Origin: Paulownia fortunei
Lineage: Eukaryota; Streptophyta; Magnoliopsida; Lamiales; Paulowniaceae
Assembly: GCA_019321725.1 (NCBI GenBank)
Contig: CM033123.1
Location: 124,001 to 188,000, forward strand
DNA length: 64,000 nucleotides
Reading direction: 5' to 3'
The position numbers and the translations under genes were made by a program. This document shows, piece after piece, positions 12,359 to 23,383 of this stretch (the first letter of the stretch is position 1; every line of letters starts with the position of its first letter). Under the pieces are notes generated by a model. It made no database searches, was not told the DNA's origin, and was given only the letters and a program-made list of their open reading frames with translations.

Positions 12359-15130
12359 GTTGAGTGATTAGCAATGGCATAAAATAAAAGCAAGCATGCA
12401 ATTTAACAAGGTATAATGCAATTAACATTTATTCATTTTACTCAAATATCAAGTTTCTGAAAAATTGTCATGACCAATTCAAAGGAAAAACATGCAACAT
12501 TAGGAATTTGAACAAAAATTTGGTGGTTCTTATGGGAAAAAATGACGAGAAAAGAAAAAAGGAATCCCCCTAATTTCTCAAGTTTGATCTCAAATGCCCA
12601 TAAGGTATCGTTTTAGAATACCGACGGATCACAGGCATTCTATTCCAGACAAAGTGACGCAGGAAACAGTTACACTTTTGTACCTGCACGGAGCGATGTA
12701 GTATGAGCTTGTGATGGGATTTAGACTCAAGCCCTTCTTCTGTAGAAGCACTTGAGTCAAGACCAGTCTCAAAGCTTCCACAAAAATGCCAGTAACCTGG
12801 TAAACCATGCCAATCACATTAAAATGAATTTCCCCATATGAAGAAATGACAACTCCAACGCTGACCAGCACCATGTTCAAGAACACATCCCATCTTAGTT
12901 TATCAGTACCACACAAAACAGCCACAATAAAGGTTGCAGCTGGCACTGTCAAAGTCACAAGGAAATATGTATTATTAGTCTCGAAAAACATTAATACAAC
13001 ATTAACCCATTGACGAAAAGTTGTTTCACATACTAAGGGCTTTGAGCATCTGAATGAAAGCCACAGATATATATGCAAGTAAGCAGTGATACCAAACCTG
13101 TGGCAAATTAAACATTGTCAATAGTGTTTATTGTTTTGAGGAATAGTATATTAAAAAGATTCCTGAATACACTGTCACAATTCTCCAGAGATAAATAAAT
13201 ATAGACAAATATTTTGTCAGAAAACTCGATATGGATCTATCTGGACCCCAGGAATTTGGAGAAATGTGTTTCCTTTGAATTCATTTCTCTTTCTTATGCC
13301 TTTTTCTCTGCTTTGGTGCTCTTGAAAATTTCTAAATAGAATAGCATGAATCAGTAAACATCAAGTAAAGGCTCGTGACCATTGAGATTACTATTTCTCA
13401 ACAATAAATCCATGGGACCATTTTATGGTTTGTTTTAAAATTCAAAATTTTGGAACAATACAGACGGGATAATATTATCAGTTCCCTTGTTCACGAGTCT
13501 GTCACTAGAACATTTAGAGCAGCAAGCCTGAAGATACAGTAATACCAACAATGCCTAGAAATAAATACTTCCTTGGTTCAGTCTCTTTGATATGGTAGGA
13601 TTAGGTCAGATATGCAAAATAATCAAGATACACTGTATCGATGAATATTGGCCAACTAATGGTGCTCGACTAAGTTGTTACAGAGCTTAATTCTTGATAG
13701 AACCTCTACCTAGTAAGACCAAGATCAGGGTGAAAGGATTAATTGTTTCACTAGATTGATCTCAAACCAAGCTAAACAGCATGGAGAAGAGTCCTAATTC
13801 GCATAATGCATGATATAAATCAAGCTAACAAACAAGCGAAATTCCATAGAAACAAAAATGAGAAAGAACAAATATCCATCATGGTTTACCCCATTTTATC
13901 CAGAAAAATTCACTAGGTATTTATAAAGCATTTACTGGCGCCTTGATATTTGAACTGTATATTTTCCTGCCATTTCTTTATTCCTCATGTTAGGTGGTGG
14001 AATCTCATTACCATTACATAGGTATTAATTAAACATCACTAAAGTTTCTCCACTAGGCTATCATAATTATTTCCTCATTTGCATTGTTAACTTCCCTCAT
14101 TTTACATGTACATTTTTTCAGTTGTAACATATTAGCTAGCATGAGCAATATTAGGTTCTTTTAACTAGAATTAATGTTATTGCAGCTGAGCGCATACCAA
14201 AGACTTGATGCAAAGAAGGCACTTATTGGGATCACACAGGTTGCATATCTGCAATTGCCAATTTCAATAAATTTAGTAGGAGAAAATTAAAAAGAAACAA
14301 TTATAGGAGGACTGGAAGAGCAATACAAAACGAAACCCTGATAAGTTTAAAGTGGATTTGCTCCCCTACATGCTGAATGTCATTTTAACTGGAGACACAA
14401 CCTGCAGAAAATTTGGTGAAGACAACTTAGATGAAATCACTGTAAATCTAACCATTCATGTGAAAATTGATATTCTAAAGAAAGTTTCCAGTATTTTCCA
14501 ATGTGTAGTTGGAAAGAATGTTTCCCGCACTACCCAAACAATAAGATTGACCATGACTTGTCTAGCATAATCATGTCCAGTGTAATACGGGCACAATCAT
14601 CATAAATTACAATCTTTATCACATTAAACTTCCTTCCTTGCTCTGGCCTAGCCCTAGCCGACTGTAGCTCATAGGCTCAAGTTCAAGTGACATACATGAC
14701 AACCCGTTGTGTTTCAGGACAATTGATATTGCAAGCAACTGGAATCAGTGACTTGACTTCAAGAACCATACCTTCTAACCTCTTTTCTTACCACATATCC
14801 TATTTTGACACCAAGAAATGAGTTTTTTTTTTCTAGAAATAGAAATGCATTTTCACAACAGGAATCCTAACTGGTATCACTACAGACAAAATAGTTCAAT
14901 AAATGAAACAATCACACGACAGTAAGAGTTTAGAGTAAAGAGATAATATGTGACTCGCATGCTTGTCTTCAACCACATGGTTACATATTTTCAAGCATTT
15001 GAAAACGAAGGATAAAGTATAGGCTACGTTTGGTATTGTTTTCCCACCCCCTTTTCATTCTCAATATATTCTCTCATAGTAAAACCAAACATACATCATG
15101 TTTTTAAATACATTTTCCTCCAAACACTAT

Positions 15131-15455
15131 GGATGGCAACGGAGCGGGTTCGCCAAAACCCAAGCCCGCCCCGCCCCAGACTCGCCGGGTCCGGGTTAAA
15201 CCTACTTTATAATTTTAAAATTATTAAAAAATATTTTTTAAAAAAATAACACAACTATTTTTTTTTTTTTAAAAAAGTATTTTTTAAAGTATAATATTAC
15301 AGAAACACATATATATTAAAATAAAAAATAATTTAATAAATCAAACGAGGCGGATTTGAAAATAAAAAACCAAAACCCGCCCCAAACCCGTTTATAACTT
15401 CTCAAACCCGTCCCAAGTGGGGTGAGTCCGGGTCAACCCAGACCCATTGTCATCC
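15131..15455. mobile_element. Short inverted-repeat element (MITE-like)
   Basis: This 325-base block in intron 2 of the translocator pseudogene opens with GGATGGCAAC and closes with ATTGTCATCC, an imperfect inverted repeat. The interior is rich in CCCGCCCC and CCGGGT-type words near both ends, around an AT-rich core. It has no coding capacity. Repeats with this look are common in plant genomes. I could not settle a target-site duplication, so the class is uncertain. Confidence 0.6.
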
Positions 15456-16240
15456 TTATCAAACACACACATTCTCCAATACATTCTACCAAAACACATT
15501 CTCCCTAAACACCAAAAACAAAATCAAAAATTCCCATAGTGTTCCATATTTTACAAAAGTTTAGGTGGAACATGTGCCGTCCCACCAGCATGTAGCAAGG
15601 ATCATAGAAGGAACTCTATGAGAGGCTGGATAGTCAACATGTGCAGGGATCTGTACCTTGAAGATACGAACAAGGAAAAACGCAGCTGCACCAGAAAATC
15701 CCATATGTAGCATTGTTAGTGTAATAGGAAATGGGAAGTTGAAGTATGTTGGAGAAAGAACCCACTGTAAACAAAACATCAGTTTCAGCACTTACTACTT
15801 GCAAATAATAGAGAGCATCAATAAAATCTGAAATGAAAGCAATGCATTATAAGTAAACAAGTTAATAACAGCTAAAAAAACTCAGTACACTAATTCATCA
15901 AAGTCATAGATACATGATATATTAAAGTAATGGATTATGTGGTAATACTTTATGATGCCAAAGTTATAGGACAGTTGATAACTACATTATGCATGAAAAG
16001 AAATTAATTCAGCACAATAGCATTATAAATTCGCAAACGCTCAACCTGAAGGATTTGCCATTGTGATGCAAAAGTTAAACATAGGCGCTCTGACGAAGGT
16101 AACCCACAACACAAACTTTGTATATTAATATACAACTGAGAATTAAAGTGTATTACCTTGTTGTATAAAATAACTCCAGATGAAAGCGTGATGTAGATTA
16201 GAAGATAAAGATATGTTAAGGCTAATGATCTATTTATCAT

Positions 16241-19200
16241 TTTCACTGATGTTTCTCCCACACTTGGCCCTATACAACAGGTCTCTGGTGTGCTCCCCAC
16301 TTAGCAGTAGAAATAGATGAAGTCCTCGCGTGTTCAATCAGAAATGTGAATCTGAATAAAGATCAGACAGAAATCATTGCCAAACTTAAGAAGTATCACC
16401 AAATTGCATATGATGCGACAAAATTGAAACAGATTCCCAAGCATGAAAATTATGCAACCTATAAACTTGACCAAGGGAAGTCGTATGATCCCACCTTGAG
16501 TAAATTGAGAACAACAAAAAAAAAAAAAAAGGAACCACCAGCAAACTTCAGAAATGTAATATTATGATGTGAAAGTTACAGAAGCTCATTATTCATAATA
16601 CAGGATTTCACAGCAAATGCGTGCACTAATCAGGTATCTGAGCAAGCAATAGATACAAATATTCAGACTTTAAGGATGAAAAATCAGTAACTGTAAATAA
16701 GGGGGGAGGGGGGGGTGGGGGGAATTACAAACCATGTACAACAAGTTCAAAATGCTATCCAGAATCATTCATAAACTACAGTTACTTATTGAGGTTACCC
16801 CAGACAGTGTTATGCTGGATAGTTTTATTCTTATATGGTGTACTGTCATGTGTGTTTAGCTCCGTCTGCTCTGTGATTTTACTCTCAAAACTGCACCGAG
16901 ACCTACAAACACATGTAAATGATGATAAATTAAGCATGCTACATTATCTCACATGCTCCCAAATCCCTTCCCCCCAATCCCCAATCCCAGTAAAGAAAGA
17001 AAAATGCAGTAGTCATAGTCATAGACCAGCACCAACCAAGCAATCCGAAAAATGTTCTGGGAATTCAAGATAGCACAGCACAGCCATAAGATTGTTGGAA
17101 AGAGGAGTTTTAAGACCAAGTTCCTACAGAATTACCCTTTAATTTCATCGGGATCAGGTGTAATAAATCCAGTAAATAATGGAAGATAAGCAGTAAAAAC
17201 TAATCATCTTCAATGTAAAGTGCCCCCAGAAAGAAAACGTAGATGAACAAGAAAAAGCACACAAAGGGGGCAAAGAAAGGTAGTCTCCATGTTTCTGAAC
17301 ATTGGCAGTTACGCACAGTAACACTCAACCACAACATTAGCAACAAGATTTCAAAATAGATAGAAAATCGCAGGACACATAATTCATAAAATTGAAACCA
17401 GCAAAGATAGAATCTTTGGCCACACACACGACTACTAAAACAAGATACTTCAACTGAGTATTGAAAATATGGAGAAAATGGTAAGTGGGTTCTGAGATGT
17501 ACCTCCAAGATTGAATGGCAAGTTAAACAGCTTGAGTTTAAGAAAAGTGGAACACACTATTCGAATATCACAAGCATGGAAACTGGTTAACTAAACGTAT
17601 CTAGGGCCCGCTCCGGGTCCAAACCAATTACTAAGGGAGATCAATTATATGAACATGAATGTTGTGGCCTCTGCCTCTGGATTTCAATATAAATCGCATA
17701 AAAATAGATTTGAATTCCTCATTGTATGTTTTTTGAATTATTTATATGTGTGGAAGATATGTGATACCACTAAAAAGATTATATGAACCAATTATATACT
17801 TTGATTGATCCATTTAGAATTTAAATATGATGATCTTATAAAATAGGTTATTGTATTTAAAAATAATGATTAGTTTGGAGCTCGAACATTTTCATTTTAA
17901 ATTTTAAATGTCAAAACATATATAGATCAATAATAGTTTTGGATTGAACAATTTCGAAATCCAAATATAGGTACCATCCGAAATCAACTTTGTCCCAATA
18001 ATTAAAAGTCTTAGGCGCGTTCAAAGGGTAGAGATGAAACATGACATATTATTAGTTGGGATTAGAGCTTTCATCACGCAAGTAATTAAGAAATAAAATT
18101 TATTTATATTTGTTACGAAAATTTGTAATGCATGGGATTTGGATAGTTTGAGTCAAGTAATAAGACAGTTGTAACCATGCCATACATCAAAGTTAATGGG
18201 GTATATCTGAATTTCTGATTGTTTTGTCACTTTGATCAGAGTCAGACTATTAATAATATTAATGGAATTGATGATGACATTGTGAGAAAATTAAATCAAG
18301 TTGGTCAAAAGTCGAATAAATAGTGTCAGTCAGTTCTCATTGTCATTGTCATGTTTTAATTTGCAATTCCCTGAATGTAAAATTAACGAACAAAAGTTTT
18401 CTGTCACGCCCAGCTCCATCAAATAAATACTGTCATTATCACAGAGTGTTGTCACTCACTCCTACGTACTCCTACCATTGTAGTCACTACTCACTCTCTC
18501 TCTCTCTCTCTCTCTACCAAAGATTTCTTATATATATAAGACATATAAGTAGTAATATTTTGCTAATTTCTGGTAAATTGGTAGCACCATCACATGAATT
18601 AAGTTTGACCCTATTAATTTCTATCAAAATATTACCCACCAAATAATTAGAGTTGAAATAAAAGTTTATTCAAGTACTAAGGTGAGACTTCAATAATAAT
18701 TAATTATATTTCATCATTTTTTTTTTCATTTCTTGATATGATATAATTGGACTCATATTAATTAGGAATAATCAAATATGTTTAAATAAGAGTATGATAT
18801 AAGGGTCGGATCGCACTATTATCATCAACAAAAGATACATATAGTTTAAGTGTCAACAATAATATATGGAATATTAATCATAAAACTTAAAACATAGCAC
18901 AAGATTAAATACATGTGAGGAGCGAATTAAGTCATAGGCAGGAAGAAGGTATGATCGTATGATGATCAAGTTTAATTTTTGACCTAATTTTTACTTCCAA
19001 TTAGAAACAGCCAAATATTGTTAGGTGCATGAATTCTCCAATGAATATTTACATAATTGAAAATTGAAAGCTTGGCCACCATTTGCATGCTTGCTTAGGG
19101 AACACATGCATATTGTACGGCTTTTCCAACATCTCAACTTTCTCCCAAAACATATAACCACACACACATATATATATATATAAATTAAAGGGCTGTAATG

Positions 19201-20722
19201 TATCAGTTTCCTTAACTTGTTGGGAGGTACCAATTCTATAACCATTTGCTGATGTTTGCCCTTCCAGTACTAAGTTATGAAGCACCACACCATACCTTTT
19301 TCCAAAACAAACACAATGGGGCAAATTTCTTTTACAATTCCTATGGTATCCATTATATTTCTTTTGACTTCCCAACCTAGTATGTTTCAATCTTCAACTA
19401 GGTTAATAAACACAAAACCCAAGAAACAGTTTTCATGAGTTAATTCAAACTAAACAATATGTAGACTAATCAAAGGGCCTAACACATTGGTTTTGAAATA
19501 CCTTTCAATCTGTTACTTTGAATTATGGTTATCATTTGCTCAGGTTGCTTCTAATTAATAAACATAATTGCTTCTCACCTTTACTCATGTTTCAACAAAA
19601 CTTGATATTTGACTGGCAATTTGATTCTTAAAAATGGTTAGCAACTTAAAATATAAAAGTAAGATCTACAATCACTATTGTTATTATTATAATACCCCCT
19701 TGAGTTGAGTTGGGATGTAGATAAACAGTCACAGTCAACATCAAAAAGTTTGTTTATTGAGATTGCTTACTGTATTACAAAAACAACCGCAGATTACATC
19801 TCTTTTTAGAAAAAATTAAAAGAATAGCCAATTTGTCATGCTTCTTTTTCACTTTTATTATCAGTGTTTGCAAGGCATTCACCTAATACTGACAAGTCCA
19901 TGCCTTCTTATTATCTCCCGCCTGCTTCACAGAATTCCATGTGTTTATCTGCAACTCCCTTCAACTTCAATACAAGGTTTCTTCTGGCATTTCCTTCAAT
20001 ATAGCTCTGCTGTTAAAAGGGCCTTCGTTTATATTACTCTTATATATAAAGATACCTAATTCGACAATATGGAAGAAAAGCATAGAGCGAAAACTCATAG
20101 AGCTGCCCATGTCTTTTCAGTTTTGGCAATACGATTGATTTAGAAATCTGTGGAGAGCTTCATTGTCAACTGGGCTTAGGCCATTTATATCAGAGAGATC
20201 TGGGATTTTGAATTCGTGCACTGTTTTGATAAGCTAACACTCAATAATATTTCTGGAAACATCTTTGATATTTATATCCCATCAAATACAGGTAAAGTTT
20301 GAATCTTTCACACATTCCTGTACCTTGTGCATTTTGATTTTAAGGTGTTTTTTCATTGAATATCATATATATGATTGAAAGAGAAATGTCACCATGTTCT
20401 GTCTCTCAATTCCAGTTTATTTGTGTTTTCTTGATATTCTTTCTGCTTCATCTTTGCTCTAATTGTATATGTTTGCTCATTGTCTTACTTGCAATAGGGA
20501 GATGGAAAGTTATGTTCTTTTTCATCCGTTTCCGTTATAATAATTGTAGCCTATACCCATTCTTTCTCAATATTTAGGTTAGTCACCACGCGTTGTGATT
20601 GCTTGCTAAGGAAAGTATGCTCGGGCTAGTACTACTGTGTGAGAGATTGGTTGAAGCATATAGACGGATTCCGATTTCCTAATTTCTGGTATCTATCTGG
20701 CAGGAATTTTGACGTTGGCGAC
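16241..20722. other. Intergenic region between translocator pseudogene and kinase fragment
   Basis: The two genes diverge from here, so both promoters lie in this stretch. It contains an A-run near 16516-16530, a G-rich run at 16702-16721, a (CT)n microsatellite at about 18492-18515 and a (TA)n tract at 19169-19182. Bases 20160-20722 are probably the 5' leader of the kinase fragment. Several open frames of 60-110 codons have no recognisable protein, so I call no gene. Confidence 0.45.
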
Positions 20723-22525
20723 ATGGGTTCCCGTTTTTATTTTGATTTGTCAAAGAAAATTCATATCTTTCATCTGAAGGTGTGGGTTTTAGTGGCCATC
20801 TTTCTTGACATATTTACAGTACTTGTTCTTTTTCTGCTGTGGTGTTGTATTGTGCGGAATAAATCCAGGACAAAGAATACACTACCCCCTACTCAGATTC
20901 CAATTGTATCCAAAGAAATCAAAGTAACAAGGGTAGAGCAGAATTCAGCTAACCATGTCGACTATTTCCTAACTGTCCCAGATAAGCATGGCGAAAAAGA
21001 TTCTGAAAAACTTTTGATACATTTCAACAATGAGAAGGAAAGGAATGCTGATGGTAGCAGTCAATGTGGTTCATTTAGTTATCTAGAGAAAGATGATGCT
21101 GCACTTGAATCTGGGGAAAATAAGGGTTCCTTGGTAGTAAAGCAGCCGGCTTCACATTCTATCTCTGTCACTTCACCTCTAGCAGGTCTCTCTGAGCACT
21201 CTCACCTTGGTTGGGGTCATTGGTTTACCCTAAGGGATCTGGAAATGGCAACCAACAAGTTTTCAAAGGAAAATGTTATAGGTGAGGGTGGATATGGAGT
21301 TGTTTATCGGGGTCAAGTGATTAATGGTACATTTGTTGCAGTGAAAAGGCTCCTAAATAACTTGTAAGTTATTACCTGGATTAGTTTCAACAAATTAATT
21401 TCGACAAAAAGGTTCTTTCTACATGAATTTATGACCCTTGTAATGTTTTTGTTTTACATGTAGAGGACAAGCAGAAAAGGAATTTAGGGTGGAAGTAGAA
21501 GCTATTGGGCATGTCCGGCATAAGAACTTAGTTCGACTTTTGGGTTATTGTATTGAAGGCACCCGTAGGTAACATTCTCTGTAATCCAAGTTGTCTAATT
21601 CCTTTTTTATTTAAAGATGGTGATAATTCAAGCACAAATCCTGCTTTAACCCAAATCGAGGTCAAATGGTGAATTTCAAGGGTCATATTGGTAGTTTTAG
21701 CAAAATGGAATAGCTTTCTAAAAGCATATTCAATTAAGATAGATGTAGTACTATGTCATTTGATCAAATTTGCAGCATGTGTTCTTGTTTTTAATGGAGA
21801 ATTCAAAGTTATATGTCTAATTTTGTTCTGTTAAGAAATCATCTAAGATAGATAATTCTGTTCTGTTCTGTTCTGATATCATTTAAGATAGATAAAGCAT
21901 GCGTAACTTGTAATTCTATTGTCTTGTTCAGGGTAACAACTGTTTAATCTTTCAATGAATGCACAATTTACCTTAAAACAAATCAAAACTTGAACCTTTT
22001 GAAATTTATCTTCCACTTACCTCAAAATGGCAGCTTTTTGTATCTCGTGGCAATGACATTTGAACCTTGAAAGCTAACTTTGCTTCCAGATATAGATTTC
22101 TGTACCTTTCTGTGTGTTTTAATAAACTAATTCGGGTTGTTAGTATACAAGTACATTAGCAATGGCAATCTAGAGCAATGGCTCCATGGAGCCAAGTCCC
22201 ATCATGGGCACCTCACTTGGGAGGGACGTATGAAGATTCTGCTTGGCACTGCTAAGGCGTGAGTCTAACATATCCCTGTGTTGCCAAATTTGGATTGACA
22301 AGATTCTCTATTTCTTACAATATATTTCTAGTATATTTGACTTATCACTTGCAGTCTTGCCTATCTGCATGAGGCAATTGAGCCTAAAGTTGTTCATCGA
22401 GATATTAAGTCAAGCAATATACTGATTGATGATGATTTCAATGCTAAAATATCTGATTCTGGGCTTGCCAAGTTGCTGGGTGCTGGAAAGAGTCATATTA
22501 TCACCAGAGTTATGGGGACCTTCGG
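20723..22525 (+). pseudogene. Receptor-like protein kinase fragment (At2g42960/At3g59110 type), truncated
   Basis: Four exons are readable: 20723-21363, 21464-21568, 22136-22258 and 22355-22525. The N-terminus starts [19 protein letters not shown], followed by a single membrane segment ([21 protein letters not shown]), a variable linker with [10 protein letters not shown], then [19 protein letters not shown] and the kinase N-lobe. The glycine loop (GEGGYGVVY), the VAVK lysine and HRDIKSSN are present. Three faults argue for a pseudogene. The acceptor before exon 3 reads GG where AG is expected (22134-22135). The DFG motif is GAT TCT GGG, DSG (22455-22463). The reading ends at VMGTFG with no APE motif or C-lobe found before 23383. 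The last exon has a normal donor, so the missing part was probably deleted. It could still be transcribed. Confidence 0.8.
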
Positions 22526-23383
22526 GTGAGCATTTGAATTTTCAAGTTATGTCCTATTTTGGAATTTAATAAAGAAAATTTCAAGGCATTAAGAATTAAT
22601 TTATAAAATTTGTATCATTTGAAGTGAGAAATAATTCCTTTTTAGCATTTCTCTCGTTATCGTTGAGTTGAGAAAGAAGAGGCCGGTACCAACAACAACA
22701 ACAACAACAACAACAACAAGGTTATTGAAAAACAGAGTGGTACCACAACAACAACAACAACAACAACAACTTCCTAGGTTATTGGAAAACAGAGCATCAT
22801 CCTTCGTAGCCAAAAAGGGAAGTTCTGTACTATCTCCAAGGGGGGAAAGCAATTCAGAAATTTTACCAACTAAATCAGGAGAAGCAGAAGCTATCAACTT
22901 TCTCTAAAATTGTGGAAACTTCCTTTGACAAACAAATCAAATGAATTTGGGCGTGTTTAGAAGGTCTTTAAGCATGATATTGAAGTCGTTAATATTCACC
23001 AGAAATTTCAACCAAGTTTTCCACAAACCGAAACAACTATAATGATATTGTCCGCCAAAGAATGCCTACTATTCTACATTTCATACTGTTTTCCTAACAA
23101 GTCTTTGAAAAATATTGGAGTAACTCAAGATTTGGTAGGGATTTTAAAAACACCCAATACAATCAACAACTATAGCCAGCCATAGCCTTGCCAGTTGCCA
23201 CTGCATGGATACTTTGGTCAACGATGGTAACTTTGAACTGAAAAAACAAGCTCTTCTAGGTCGCTTGTTAGTTGTCACCGGTGGAGACAATATGGACGCA
23301 CAAGATCTTCAGCAAACTTGTTAAGATAATTTCGATTCCTATTATCAATTGGCAGACCAATGAGGTTTTAGGAGAGAAGAAAT
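22526..23383. other. Sequence replacing the kinase C-lobe, with a CAA repeat
   Basis: This is where the remaining kinase exons of the fragment should lie. I looked for APE, DVYSFG and the final kinase helices and saw none. It holds a duplicated (AAC)n block and otherwise unremarkable sequence, up to the stop codon of the PTI1-like gene on the other strand. Confidence 0.5.
22685..22794 (+). repeat. Tandem duplication of a GGTACC-(AAC)n-GGTTATTG unit
   Basis: Two units begin with GGTACC at 22685 and 22739, each followed by an AAC run and then GGTTATTGRAAAACAGAG. The second unit has a few substitutions. Translations of this block give only homopolymer runs. Confidence 0.8.

Larger units (their letters stand above)
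10995..16240 (-). pseudogene. Sugar-phosphate/nucleotide-sugar translocator-like pseudogene (DMT superfamily)
   Basis: Nine exons match the plant NST/TPT-type translocators (At3g17430/At1g48230 type), multi-pass membrane carriers of the Golgi or plastid. The exons are 16157-16240, 15657-15764, 14370-14401, 14198-14248, 13034-13097, 12684-12945, 11724-11973, 11572-11633 and 10995-11192. Intact pieces include ITLTMLHMGFSGAAAFF, VVSPVKMTF, PISAFFASSLW, SYGEIHFNVIGMVYQVTG, FQFNFWIFFSN-like text, GRTGAVTVRVAGVLKDW and the C-terminal DEEAPLIPLSRLSHIGRTQ. Three lesions break it: a TA insertion in an AT run at 13067-13074; a net loss of about 16 bases near 11858-11870, where the LALNFSI segment should be; and a TAG at 11605-11607, where a stretch after LYN has been lost. 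Splice sites look normal throughout, so decay seems recent. Assembly error is a possible alternative, but three independent errors in one gene are unlikely. Confidence 0.85.

Noticed and set aside
16004..16156. Continuation of the first translocator exon past its donor
   Set aside because: The family sequence stops at ILYNK and resumes in the next exon. The extra codons are intron.
22601..22907. Open frames on both strands with poly-Gln, poly-Thr, poly-Cys or poly-Val
   Set aside because: They are six-frame readings of the AAC repeat and have no protein character.
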